Of a stretch of DNA of 64,000 bases, positions 53,727 to 61,951 are shown in pieces. The notes beneath the pieces were generated by a model, which ran no database searches, was not told the DNA's origin, and worked only from the letters and a program-made list of their open reading frames with translations. Position 1 is the first letter of the stretch, and each line of letters begins with the position of its first letter. The translations under genes and the position numbers were made by a program. The stretch comes from Pseudomonadota bacterium (GTDB lineage Bacteria; Pseudomonadota; Alphaproteobacteria; Caulobacterales; Caulobacteraceae), in assembly GCA_963205025.1 (NCBI GenBank), contig CAUJHO010000095.1, positions 82,897-146,896 of the forward strand. Direction: 5' to 3'.

Positions 53727-53823
53727 GCGCGTTCCGATAGGTGGGAACCGGGTATCGGATCCAAACGCGCGTCACCAAGACCTAAAGCAGGGCTGAATCC
53801 GGTTCCGACGAAAAGAGCCCTGC
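53727..53823. repeat. alphaproteobacterial intergenic palindrome pair
   Basis: CTAAAGCGCGTTCCGAT...GGGAACCG...AACGCGC (53727-53770) and CTAAAGCAGGGCT...CCGGTTCC...AGCCCTGC (53787-53823). The first closely resembles the AAAGCGCGTTCCGA...AACGCGC element common in alphaproteobacterial intergenic DNA. The two units share the CTAAAGC start and the GGAACCG/CCGGTTCC words. Confidence 0.65.
53787..53823 (-). terminator. candidate terminator of nadA
   Basis: On the minus strand GCAGGGCT...AGCCCTGC is followed by TTTAG and starts 1 base after the nadA stop codon. The loop is long (21 bases) but internally structured. Confidence 0.5.
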
Positions 53824-53824
53824 G

Positions 53825-54907
53825 CTAGATCATCTCGACCTGAACGCGGTGACCGCGCGCCCGCACCAGATCATAGCGGGCCGGCTTTTGCGGCGGCGGC
53901 AGGTCGACCATGCGCTGAACCGCCAGACGGGCGCGTTCGGCAATTTCCGGGTCCACCGTAACCTCGAACTTCATGTCGCGCAGGCAGTCGCGAATGTTCT
54001 CAAGCGTGATGCGGCGCATATGCGGGCACAGGTTGCACGGCCCCACAAACTCGGTGTCGGGCAGCTCGCCCTTGATGTTGGACGCCATCGAGCATTCGGT
54101 GATCAGCACGACGCGCGCCGGCCGGTGTTTCATCACATAGTCGGTCATGGCCGCCGTCGAGCCGGCGAAGTCGGAGGCCTCGAGGATCTCTTCTGGGCAT
54201 TCCGGGTGGGCCAGGATCTCGGCTTCCGGCCAGGCCGCGCGCATGTCGGCAATGTCGTCGGTGGTGAAGCGTTTGTGGACCTCGCAATGGCCGGCCCAGG
54301 CGATGATCTTCACATCCGTCTGCTGGGCGACGTTGCGCGCAAGGTACTCATCCGGGATCAGGATGACGCGGTCCACGCCCCACTCTTTGGCCGCCCATTC
54401 CACGATCTGCACCGCATTGGCCGACGTACAGCAGATGTCGGTCTCGGCCTTCACATCGGCGGTGGTGTTCACATAGGTGATGACCGGCAGGCCCGGATAG
54501 CGTTGCTTGATCAGGCGCACATCCGCACCCGTGATCGAACTGGCCAGCGAGCAGCCGGCCCGCAGGTCGGGGATCAGCACCGTCTTGTCCGGGCTGAGAA
54601 TCTTGGAGGTTTCCGCCATGAAATGCACGCCGGCCTGGACGATGACCCGGGCCTCGCTGCGCGCCGCCTCCTTGGCCAGGCCCAGGCTGTCGCCGACGAA
54701 ATCGCCGACGCCATGGAAGATTTCGGGCGTCATGTAGTTGTGGGCCAGGATCACCGCCCCGCGCTCGACCTTCAGCCGGTTGATCTCGGCGATCAGCGGC
54801 GCGTAGCTGAGCCACTCCAGCGGCGTGACCTTGTCCTTGACCTTGTCCCAGACGGGCGCAGTCTCACGCTCGATCTCAGGGGCCAGCATCAGGGCACCAT
54901 CAGCCAT
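53825..54907 (-). CDS. nadA: quinolinate synthase
   Basis: 360 residues from ATG 54907 with AGGAGACGAG upstream; the longer track start runs through the operator palindromes. [4Fe-4S] ligands are visible in LRAGCSLASSIT, ICCTSANAVQIVEWA and GPCNLCPHMRRITL; AHNYMTPEIFHGVGDFVGDSLGLAKEA is the substrate-binding signature. It condenses iminoaspartate with DHAP to quinolinate. Two palindromes upstream suggest NAD-dependent repression. Confidence 0.97.
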   Translation of the reverse strand: MADGALMLAPEIERETAPVWDKVKDKVTPLEWLSYAPLIAEINRLKVERGAVILAHNYMTPEIFHGVGDFVGDSLGLAKEAARSEARVIVQAGVHFMAETSKILSPDKTVLIPDLRAGCSLASSITGADVRLIKQRYPGLPVITYVNTTADVKAETDICCTSANAVQIVEWAAKEWGVDRVILIPDEYLARNVAQQTDVKIIAWAGHCEVHKRFTTDDIADMRAAWPEAEILAHPECPEEILEASDFAGSTAAMTDYVMKHRPARVVLITECSMASNIKGELPDTEFVGPCNLCPHMRRITLENIRDCLRDMKFEVTVDPEIAERARLAVQRMVDLPPPQKPARYDLVRARGHRVQVEMI

Positions 54908-54918
54908 TTCTCGTCTCC

Positions 54919-54937
54919 TATGCTCACTATGAGCATA
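54919..54937. promoter_or_regulatory. operator palindrome 1 upstream of nadA
   Basis: TATGCTCA-CTA-TGAGCATA is a perfect 8-3-8 inverted repeat just upstream of the nadA ribosome site. The same half-site occurs in the palindrome at 54976. Probably bound by an NAD-synthesis repressor such as NadQ of alphaproteobacteria; the regulator identity is inferred from context. Confidence 0.65.
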
Positions 54938-54975
54938 TGCCGGGCCAAAAAGAAGGTCGGCGACCCGAACTTCAC

Positions 54976-54996
54976 TTATACTAAGAATGAGCATAA
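54976..54996. promoter_or_regulatory. operator palindrome 2 upstream of nadA
   Basis: TTATACTAA, three bases, then TGAGCATAA. It is an imperfect copy of the 54919 palindrome with a 58-base centre-to-centre distance. On the minus strand it contains a TAGTAT sequence that could be a -10 element. Confidence 0.6.
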
Positions 54997-55187
54997 GGCG
55001 TGTCAAGCCGAATGCGAAGTGACTCGTGCGACCTGGCTCTCGGCTGCCCGGCGGCGCTCTGCCGCCGTCAGCCTAACCTCTTCTCCCCCGCCTCTCGCCG
55101 CCCTGGAGGATGCCGTTGGGCGGGAACCCGCGTGACCGGCGCTCGTTTGGCCTCGAAACCGTCCGAAACTTCAGGCACACAACGATC

Positions 55188-56423
55188 ATGCTGACGCGAC
55201 TGCGAGCTTGGATGAACACGGCCCGACCGCAGCTGCGGCGGTCGGCTGAGACCGCTGCGAGCGTGGCCGACGCCTACCTCCAAAGTCCCAGCCTGGTTCT
55301 GAGCATCACGGCTCTGATCGCCGGCGGCCTGCTGATGGGGGCCAGCACGCCCTGGGGCGTTGGTCCTCAGAACCGTCTGGTCGACCCCATCGTCGCCCAG
55401 GTTGGATCCGACCTGTCGAACTCGGCGCTGTCGCGCGTGTCCTCGCGACTGGACCCGGCAGGCCTGGCCCTGGCGCGCCGCCATGACCCGGCCCTGACGC
55501 CCGCCGTCTGGGGCCTGACGCCGGGATGGGACAACCTGTCCCTGTCGGGCCGGCCACCGCTGGATGCCCTGGGCCGGGCCGGCGTCGAGATCCAGCGCCT
55601 GAACGCCGCCTCGCCGGTGGTGATCGGTGCCCTGCGTCCGATCAGCGCCTTTGCCTTTCGACCGACGTCCGATGGCGACCGCCGCCGCGCGCAGCGCTGC
55701 CTGACCCAGGCCATCTACTACGAAGCCGCGCTGGAGCCGCACGCCGGACAACAGGCCGTGGCCCAGGTGGTGTTGAACCGGGTCCGCGATCCCAATTTCC
55801 CGGCCTCGGTCTGTGGCGTCGTCTTCCAGGGCGCCGAGCGCACCACGGGTTGCCAGTTCTCCTTCACCTGCGACGGATCGCTGGCCCGGACGCCGGTGGC
55901 CTGGGCCTGGAACCGCGCGGAAGCCGTCGCCCGTGAGGCCCTGGCCGGCAACGTCGCCGTCAGCGTCGGGACCGCGACCCACTATCACGCTGACTATGTG
56001 CGACCCTGGTGGGCTCCGTCCCTGAGCAAGGTCAATCAGATCGGGGCCCACATCTTCTATCGCTGGCGCGGGGCAAGCGGCGAAACCGCCGCCTTCCGCC
56101 AGACCTATTCAGGGCATGAGCCTGTCATCGACGAGGCGCGCTTCTCGCGTCCGCGCCTGGTCCAGATCATCAATGACGCCGCCGCTCTGGAGGCCGCCGG
56201 CATCATCGAAGAAGGCCGGACCGTCGTGGTCGGCGGCCAGGTCCGTCAGGTCGGCGTCATAAGCCTCGGTGGTCGACGCCAGCCGACCCGCGATGACATC
56301 GCCGCCATCAATGCGCGTATGGCCGAATACGAAGCCAGCAACCCTGAGGGCGGCGTCCCGCTGCTGGACGTCGAGGAGGTCAATCGTCCGCCCACCGAGC
56401 GGTCTGACACAACCGGCGAATAG
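55188..56423 (+). CDS. SleB-like cell wall hydrolase (Hydrolase_2 family)
   Basis: 411 residues from ATG 55188. A basic N-terminus and one membrane anchor (LVLSITALIAGGLLMGAS) are followed by a domain with CLTQAIYYEAALEPHAGQQAVAQVVLNRVRDPNFPASVCGVVFQG and CQFSFTCDGS, the Hydrolase_2/SleB signature with its catalytic Glu (YYEA). The C-terminal tail is hydrophilic. It probably cuts peptidoglycan on the periplasmic side. Unlike Bacillus SleB it cannot relate to spores here; in alphaproteobacteria the role is general wall remodelling, inferred. Confidence 0.85.
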   Translation: MLTRLRAWMNTARPQLRRSAETAASVADAYLQSPSLVLSITALIAGGLLMGASTPWGVGPQNRLVDPIVAQVGSDLSNSALSRVSSRLDPAGLALARRHDPALTPAVWGLTPGWDNLSLSGRPPLDALGRAGVEIQRLNAASPVVIGALRPISAFAFRPTSDGDRRRAQRCLTQAIYYEAALEPHAGQQAVAQVVLNRVRDPNFPASVCGVVFQGAERTTGCQFSFTCDGSLARTPVAWAWNRAEAVAREALAGNVAVSVGTATHYHADYVRPWWAPSLSKVNQIGAHIFYRWRGASGETAAFRQTYSGHEPVIDEARFSRPRLVQIINDAAALEAAGIIEEGRTVVVGGQVRQVGVISLGGRRQPTRDDIAAINARMAEYEASNPEGGVPLLDVEEVNRPPTERSDTTGE

Positions 56424-56453
56424 GGCGCTGATCCTCGATCCGCGGGCACGCCG

Positions 56454-56960
56454 CTAGATCAGAAGCGCGCCTTCATGGGCCAGCAGCCAGGACTTTCGCT
56501 CCACCCCGCCACCGAAACCGACCATGCTGCCGTCGTGGCCGACCACGCGGTGACAGGCCAGGATCAGCGGGATCGGATTGCGGTTCAGGGCCACGCCGGC
56601 CGCCTGGGCCGCGCCCGGCTCGCCCGCGCGCCGCGCCATCTCGCCATAGGTGATGGTCGTGCCGACCGGCACCGCGGCCAGGGCCCGCCAGACCCGCGCC
56701 TGGAAATCCTCACCGGGCACGCGCCAGTTCACCCGGTCCAGCGCGTCCCTCCGGCCCGCGAAATAGGCATCCAGCGCGTCAACCACTGGTTCGGCTGCCC
56801 CACCGGCGCGGGCCTCCGCGCCCGGCCAGACCCGGCGCATGACGCGCCCCAGATCGCCGGTCCCCTCGAACGAACAGCCGACCACGACGCCGGCCTCGTC
56901 TGTCGCCAGACCCAGCGGCCCGATCGGGCTGTCGCCATAGGTCCACAGGTCGATCGTCAT
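56454..56960 (-). CDS. ogt: methylated-DNA-[protein]-cysteine S-methyltransferase
   Basis: 168 residues. FQARVWRALAAVPVGTTITYGEMARRAGEPGAAQAAGVALNRNPIPLILACHRVVGHDGSMVGFGGGVERKSWLLAHEGA contains the helix-turn-helix with Arg finger region and the active-site ACHRV (usual PCHRV). It removes alkyl groups from O6-guanine. The start overlaps the upstream hydrolase stop by 4 nt. Confidence 0.93.
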   Translation of the reverse strand: MTIDLWTYGDSPIGPLGLATDEAGVVVGCSFEGTGDLGRVMRRVWPGAEARAGGAAEPVVDALDAYFAGRRDALDRVNWRVPGEDFQARVWRALAAVPVGTTITYGEMARRAGEPGAAQAAGVALNRNPIPLILACHRVVGHDGSMVGFGGGVERKSWLLAHEGALLI

Positions 56961-57922
56961 GGCTCCAGGCCCCGCAGGAAGCCGATCAGGGCCGCGTTCA
57001 CCTCATCCGGCCGCTCCTGCTGGATCCAGTGACCTGCTCCGTCCAGCTCGACCTGTCCCCGCAAGTCGGTCAGCCAGTCGCCCTGGGTCTTTTCGTGGCG
57101 GCCGGCATAGTGTCGGACCGGATCATCGGCCCCAACGATGAACAGGCTGGGCTGGTTGATGGTCTTGCCTTGCAGGAAGGCCGTCAGCTCCCAGTTGCGA
57201 TCCAGGTTCCGGTACCAGTCAAAGGGCCGTTTGAAACCGCCGTCGGTAAAGGCCGCGACATACTGGGCGAAATGGTCGGCGCTCATCCACGGCGGCAGGG
57301 TCGCCTGGTCGCTGATCGTCGCCAGCAGCGGCACCCCCGGCGGCAGGAATCCGGTGTGGCGATCAGCGGCTGCTGTCGCCCCGTCATAGGCCCAGAAGCA
57401 CTTTCTCAGCGCCACGGTCGGGTCGAGGTCGAGATCGGTGTGGGCGACGATGCTCTGGAAGGCAACGATATAGAGGTCGCCCAGGCCCGCCCGCGCCGTC
57501 AGTGCCTTCATCGCCTTGATCGGCGGCCCGCCGGGCGCACGCGGCTGGAATGGCACCGACATGCCCACGACGGCGCGAAACACATCGGGTCGCATCAGGG
57601 CGCACGACCAGGCCACGGCAGAGCCCCAGTCGTGGCCGACGACCACGCAAGCGTCCTCGCCTAACGCCCGCACCAGATCGACCATGTCGCCGACCAGATG
57701 CAGGATCGAGAAGTCCTCAGTCCGTTCTGGCCCGAGCGTCTGGCCATAGCCGCGCATGTCCGGGGCCACGACCCGGAACCCTGCGGCCGCCAGGGCCTCG
57801 ATCTGGGCGGTCCAGCTGATCGCCAGCTCGGGAAAGCCGTGGATCAGCAGAACCAGCGGCCCTTCGCCCGCCTCGAGTACAGACTGGGTCAGGCCGTCGG
57901 TCTGGAGGGTACGGCGCATCAT
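56957..57922 (-). CDS. alpha/beta hydrolase, epoxide-hydrolase-like
   Basis: 321 residues. LLIHGFPELAISWTAQIEALAAAGFRVVAPDMRGYG (HGFP oxyanion and DMRGYG), nucleophile Asp in VVGHDWGSAVAW, charge-relay acid near VGADDPV and His in VELDGAGHWIQQERP. This is the pattern of soluble epoxide hydrolases and haloalkane dehalogenase relatives. The substrate is unknown. It precedes ogt in a two-gene unit. Confidence 0.88.
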   Translation of the reverse strand: MMRRTLQTDGLTQSVLEAGEGPLVLLIHGFPELAISWTAQIEALAAAGFRVVAPDMRGYGQTLGPERTEDFSILHLVGDMVDLVRALGEDACVVVGHDWGSAVAWSCALMRPDVFRAVVGMSVPFQPRAPGGPPIKAMKALTARAGLGDLYIVAFQSIVAHTDLDLDPTVALRKCFWAYDGATAAADRHTGFLPPGVPLLATISDQATLPPWMSADHFAQYVAAFTDGGFKRPFDWYRNLDRNWELTAFLQGKTINQPSLFIVGADDPVRHYAGRHEKTQGDWLTDLRGQVELDGAGHWIQQERPDEVNAALIGFLRGLEP

Positions 57923-57956
57923 GGATCGGAGGCCCTATCTGGGTCATGGTGTGACA

Positions 57957-58388
57957 ATGATGCTCTACACCATCGGATACCAGGGCCAGGCGCAAGCCGC
58001 CTTGATCGACTCCCTGAAGGCGGTCGGGGTCGAGGTGCTGGTCGATGTCCGGGCCATCGCTGCCTCACGACGGGCCGGTTTCTCCAAGACCCTCCTGGCC
58101 GGCAGCCTGGCCGAAGCCGGTATCGACTATGTCCATCTGAGGGGCGTGGGCACCCCAAGGGCCGGTCGCGAGGCTGCGCGGGACGGGCGGACACAGGAAC
58201 TGCGCGAGATCTATGCCGGGCACATGGCCGAGCCGGCTTTCCAGCTGGATTTTGAAAGGCTGCGCGAACTGGTCGGCACGCGCAGGGCCGCGATCCTCTG
58301 CTACTGCGAGACCGCCGCCAAATGCCACCGCCGTATCCTCTCTGACCGACTGGCCGAGGAGGATGGCGTCGAAGTGGTGGACCTCTAG
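57957..58388 (+). CDS. DUF488 family protein
   Basis: 143 residues from ATG 57957 (MMLYTIGYQGQ); the second ATG is also possible. LYTIGYQGQAQAALIDSLKAVGVEVLVDVRAIAASRRAGFSKTLLAGSLAEAGIDYVHLRGVG and the Cys-containing AILCYCETAAKCHRRILSDRL are the DUF488 signatures (the C-x-E..x-C-HR segment). Function unknown; a nucleic acid or thiol role has been suggested for the family. It is convergent with xerD, overlapping 4 nt. Confidence 0.88.
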   Translation: MMLYTIGYQGQAQAALIDSLKAVGVEVLVDVRAIAASRRAGFSKTLLAGSLAEAGIDYVHLRGVGTPRAGREAARDGRTQELREIYAGHMAEPAFQLDFERLRELVGTRRAAILCYCETAAKCHRRILSDRLAEEDGVEVVDL

Positions 58389-59272
58389 CGGCTGTCAGGG
58401 CGTCGGGCGAGCGGATGATGCGCCTTGACGACCTCGCTGAGCCGCTCGCTCGAGACATGGGTGTAGATCTGGGTCGTGGCGATGTCGGCATGACCCAGCA
58501 GGGTCTGCAGCACCCTGAGATCGACGCCGCCCTCCAGCAGATGGGTCGCAAAGGCATGGCGCAGGATGTGCGGGCTGACCCCGGCCGGATCCAGGCCCGC
58601 CTTCAGCGCCGCCGTCTTCAAGAGCTGTTCAAACCGCCGGGGGGTCAGACGACCGGTCTTGCCGGTCGAGGGAAACAGCCACGGCGACCCTGCCGGTGCG
58701 CGCACGGCCAGCCAGGCCCCGATCGCCCGGCGGGCCGGCTCATTGAGAGGGGCCAGGCGCTCCTTGCCCCCCTTGCCCTTGAGCGTCAGGAAGGCCGGGT
58801 TGCCGGCAACCTGTTCGAGCTTGAGACCAAGAACCTCCGACACCCGCAGGCCAGAGGCGTAGGTCAGCTCAATCAGGCAAAGCAGCCGAACCGCACCCCC
58901 CGTCTCGGCGTCTGCCGCTGCACCCAGGAGCTGTTCGACGGCCTCGCGCGACATGACCTTGGGCAGGGGGCGGCCCCGGGCCGGTGCGGTCAGGCCGCGC
59001 GACGGATCCTCGGCACGCCAGCCCTCTTCGAGGACAAACCGGTAGAACTGCCGCACCGCAGAGCGCCGCCGGGCCGCCGTCGCCGCCGACAGGCCGCGCC
59101 GGGCCAGATCGCCGTACCACGCCTCGAGACTGGTGCTGTCGGCCTGCATCAGGCCGCCCTCGACACGGCCGTCGGTATCGTCGAGATCGCGGCGATAGGC
59201 GGCCAGGGTGTGAGGCGAGGCATCGCGCTCCACCGCCATCATTTCCAGAAAGGCCTCAATCTGCGCGCTCAT
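58385..59272 (-). CDS. xerD: tyrosine recombinase XerD
   Basis: 295 residues. An N-terminal SAM-like core-binding domain (AQIEAFLEMMAVERDASPHTLAAYRRDL) and a catalytic domain with Arg in LTYASGLRVSEVLGL, His-x-x-Arg in SPHILRHAFATHLLEGG, second His in LLGHADIATTQIYTHVS and the nucleophile Tyr (QIYTHV). It resolves chromosome dimers at dif with XerC. The XerD rather than XerC assignment is from the N-terminal sequence and neighbours (aroK divergent), as in other alphaproteobacteria. Confidence 0.9.
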   Translation of the reverse strand: MSAQIEAFLEMMAVERDASPHTLAAYRRDLDDTDGRVEGGLMQADSTSLEAWYGDLARRGLSAATAARRRSAVRQFYRFVLEEGWRAEDPSRGLTAPARGRPLPKVMSREAVEQLLGAAADAETGGAVRLLCLIELTYASGLRVSEVLGLKLEQVAGNPAFLTLKGKGGKERLAPLNEPARRAIGAWLAVRAPAGSPWLFPSTGKTGRLTPRRFEQLLKTAALKAGLDPAGVSPHILRHAFATHLLEGGVDLRVLQTLLGHADIATTQIYTHVSSERLSEVVKAHHPLARRPDSR

Positions 59273-59326
59273 CGCGATCCCTGGCTGGCGAAGCGCCCCA
59301 CGCGCCGTCTATAGCTGATCCGGCCC

Positions 59327-59875
59327 ATGGATGACGCAAAAGACATTGCAAGCCGCACCATCGCCCTTGTCGGGCTGATGGGGGTCGGAAAATCCTCGGT
59401 CGGCCGCCGGCTGGCGACGTCGCTGGCGATGCCGTTCGTGGATGCCGATGCCGAAATCGAGGTGGCGGCGGGTCGATCCGTCTCGGAGATCTTCTCAGAC
59501 CTCGGCGAGATCGAGTTTCGATCCGGCGAGCATCGCGTGATCAAGCGCATCGTAGAGGGGCCGGCGACGGTTCTGGCGACCGGCGGCGGGGCCTTCGTCC
59601 ACGACGGCACGCGCGCCTTGCTCAAGGCCCGGACGGTCACGGTCTGGCTCCAGGCCGACCTCGATGTTCTGGTCGAACGCGCGACCCGGCGCGATACCCG
59701 GCCGTTGCTGCGCGGCAAGGATCCGCGCCAGGTGCTGGCCCGGCTCGCGGAGGCCCGCTATCCGCTATACGCCGAGGCCGATGTCCATGTGATGACGGGA
59801 GACGGGGCCCATCGGGATTCGGTGCGCGCCGTGACCGCCGCGATAAGGGCCTATTACGCCAGGGACACCGGATGA
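59327..59875 (+). CDS. aroK: shikimate kinase
   Basis: 182 residues. Walker A GLMGVGKSSVGRRLA, shikimate-binding DADAEIEVAAGRSVSEIF and LATGGGAFV, lid Arg in RRDTRPLL. It phosphorylates shikimate in chorismate synthesis. Its stop overlaps the aroB start by 4 nt. It starts 54 bases from the divergent xerD. Confidence 0.97.
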   Translation: MDDAKDIASRTIALVGLMGVGKSSVGRRLATSLAMPFVDADAEIEVAAGRSVSEIFSDLGEIEFRSGEHRVIKRIVEGPATVLATGGGAFVHDGTRALLKARTVTVWLQADLDVLVERATRRDTRPLLRGKDPRQVLARLAEARYPLYAEADVHVMTGDGAHRDSVRAVTAAIRAYYARDTG

Positions 59876-60963
59876 AGACTTTACTGATCTCGGGCCCCGG
59901 GGTGACGCCCTATGAGGTGGTGATCGGACGTGGCCTGCTGAGCCAGGCCCAGACTTTTCTGGGCCCGTACATCGGCGCGGGGCGCGTTGTGGTGGTGTCC
60001 GACGAAACGGTGGCGGCGCTGCACGGGCCCGCTCTGATGGCGGCGCTCGGTGCGGCCGATATTCTGGCTGATCTTGTGACGGTGCCACCCGGCGAAGGCT
60101 CCAAGTCGATGCCGGAACTGTCGAGCCTGCTGGACCGGATGCTGGGCCTGGGGCTGGATCGCCGCTCGACCGTCGTGGCGCTGGGCGGCGGTGTGGTCGG
60201 CGACCTGGCCGGGCTGGCGGCGGCGCTGTTCATGCGGGGTATTCCGGTGATCCAGGCTCCGACGACGCTGCTGGCGCAGGTCGATTCCTCGGTCGGTGGC
60301 AAGACCGCGATCGATACCGCCTGGGGCAAGAACCTGATCGGGACCTTCCACCACCCGCGCCGCGTCCTTGCGGACCTCGGTGTGCTGGAAACCCTGCCGG
60401 ATCGGCAGATGCGGGCTGGGGCCGCCGAAATCCTCAAGGCTGCGATGCTGGCAGACGACGCCTTCTTTGACTGGCTGGAAGCCAACATCGCCGGTGTCGT
60501 CGCCCGGGACCCGGCGGCGCTCGAACACGCCATCGGTCGCTCGGTGGAAATCAAGGCTGAGATCGTCGCCGAGGATCCGACCGAAAAGGGCCGACGCGCC
60601 CTGCTGAACCTCGGCCATACCTTCGCCCACGCCCTGGAGGCCGAGGCGGGCTTCCTCGACGACAGTGTCCTGCACGGCGAGGCGGTGGCGCTGGGGTGTG
60701 TGCTGGCGTTTCGCCTGTCCGAACGGCTCGGGAGGGTTCCGGCTCAGGCCGTGCGACGGGTGGAGAGGCTGACGGCGCTGGCGGGCCTGCCGACCGAGAT
60801 CGAGGCCCTGGGCCTGTTCGAGCCGGACGCCCTGATCGCGCGCATGGCCGGTGACAAGAAGGCCGAAGGCGGCGTGCCGGTCCTGATCCTGGCGGACGCT
60901 ATCGGGCACGCCGAGGTTGTTCGCGACGTCGCCCCGGCAGAGCTCAGGGCCGTGCTCCAGTGA
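59872..60963 (+). CDS. aroB: 3-dehydroquinate synthase
   Basis: 363 residues. NAD-binding GGGVVGDLAGLAAALFMRGIPVIQAPTTLLAQVDSSVGGKTAIDT and zinc/active-site NLGHTFAHALEAEAGF with LHGEAVALG are diagnostic. It forms the carbocycle from DAHP in the shikimate pathway, directly after aroK. The end overlaps the GTG start of the acetyltransferase gene. Confidence 0.97.
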   Translation: MKTLLISGPGVTPYEVVIGRGLLSQAQTFLGPYIGAGRVVVVSDETVAALHGPALMAALGAADILADLVTVPPGEGSKSMPELSSLLDRMLGLGLDRRSTVVALGGGVVGDLAGLAAALFMRGIPVIQAPTTLLAQVDSSVGGKTAIDTAWGKNLIGTFHHPRRVLADLGVLETLPDRQMRAGAAEILKAAMLADDAFFDWLEANIAGVVARDPAALEHAIGRSVEIKAEIVAEDPTEKGRRALLNLGHTFAHALEAEAGFLDDSVLHGEAVALGCVLAFRLSERLGRVPAQAVRRVERLTALAGLPTEIEALGLFEPDALIARMAGDKKAEGGVPVLILADAIGHAEVVRDVAPAELRAVLQ

Positions 60964-61535
60964 AACTGAGCCATGAGGTGCTGGAGGGGCGTCACATCCG
61001 GCTGGAGCCGCTCTCTGAAGGGCATCGCGAACCGATGCGGCTGGCGCTCGACGGAGATGAGGCCGCCTGGTCGGTCATGGTCAGTGTCGCCTTTGGTCCG
61101 CATTTCGACGCCTGGTGGGAAAGGGTCATCGCCGGTCCCAGCCTGAACTACGCCGTGATCCGCCGGTCAGACGGGGAGGTCGTCGGGGTCACCGGCTATC
61201 ACGAAATCTCGGTGCCCCATTCCCGTCTTGAGATCGGCGGCACCTACTACCGCCCCGAGGCGCGGGGCGGCGCGATCAATCCCGAGACCAAGCGCCTGAT
61301 GCTGGCGCATGCTTTCGACAGCGGCGCAATGCGCGTGGAGTTCCTGACCGACGCCATCAATGATCGCAGCCGGGCCGCCCTGACCAAGCTGGGGGCCATC
61401 GAGGAGGGCGTGCTTCGTCGTCACAAGATCACCTGGACCGGCCGCGCGCGCCATACGGTGATGTTCTCGATCCTGGCCGAGGAATGGCCGGAGGCCCGCG
61501 CCAACCTGGATCAGCGCCTGGCGGCCTTCACCTAG
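60960..61535 (+). CDS. GNAT acetyltransferase of RimJ/RimL type
   Basis: 191 residues from GTG 60960. HEVLEGRHIRLEPLSEGHREPMRLAL start and the acetyl-CoA-binding part GGTYYRPEARGGAINPETKRLMLAHAFDSGAMRVEFLTDAINDRSRAALTKLGAIEEGVLRRHKI (the NxxS/R..A..KLGF-like motif) fit RimJ/RimL-type protein N-acetyltransferases. The target is unknown. Translationally coupled to aroB; convergent overlap of 4 nt with the lipoprotein gene. Confidence 0.85.
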   Translation: MKLSHEVLEGRHIRLEPLSEGHREPMRLALDGDEAAWSVMVSVAFGPHFDAWWERVIAGPSLNYAVIRRSDGEVVGVTGYHEISVPHSRLEIGGTYYRPEARGGAINPETKRLMLAHAFDSGAMRVEFLTDAINDRSRAALTKLGAIEEGVLRRHKITWTGRARHTVMFSILAEEWPEARANLDQRLAAFT

Positions 61536-61945
61536 CCAAGGGCAGTGCAGGCGGTCGGGTCACGATCCGAGGCCGACCAGGTCGCTTCATTGCCGCGCCC
61601 CCTGAGTTCGTAGGGACCGGACCGGTACCAGATGCCGTCGGCCGCACGCTCCTGCGGCAGGTCGACCGCTGTCATGTCGCGCATGCGGATGGTGGCCAAT
61701 TCGCGCGGGTTGTCGAACACCACCGACAGGCGCTCGCCATTCACACAGGTGTATTCCGCCCGAACCAGATGCTGGGCATCCTCGGCCTGGATCTCAGCCC
61801 CGGGGTTCGCATCGGCCAGGCCGGCGTCGATCACGCGCTGGCGCACCTCGGCCCCGGTTGCCGGCAGTTCGTCCTCACCCGACGCGCTACAGGCGGCTAG
61901 CGGTGCGACGATGGCGGCGAGGATGGCAAACCGGGTAAGTCTCAT
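61532..61945 (-). CDS. MliC-like lipoprotein (c-type lysozyme inhibitor family)
   Basis: 137 residues from ATG 61945 with AGGTGG upstream (GTG 61951 is also open). Lipobox LAAC at the end of a hydrophobic signal (FAILAAIVAPLAAC). The domain HLVRAEYTCVNGERLSVVFDNPRELATIRMRDMTAVDLPQERAADGIWYRSGPYELRGRGNEATW has the MliC pattern: YxC, a beta strand with F, an S/A-x-G-x-x-Y segment and a final aromatic strand. MliC binds and blocks c-type lysozymes. Family call by pattern, moderately sure. Confidence 0.65.
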   Translation of the reverse strand: MRLTRFAILAAIVAPLAACSASGEDELPATGAEVRQRVIDAGLADANPGAEIQAEDAQHLVRAEYTCVNGERLSVVFDNPRELATIRMRDMTAVDLPQERAADGIWYRSGPYELRGRGNEATWSASDRDPTACTALG

Positions 61946-61951
61946 AGCCAC

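Noticed and set aside
53849-55135. 428-residue plus-strand ORF
   Set aside because: Antisense to nadA and its operators.
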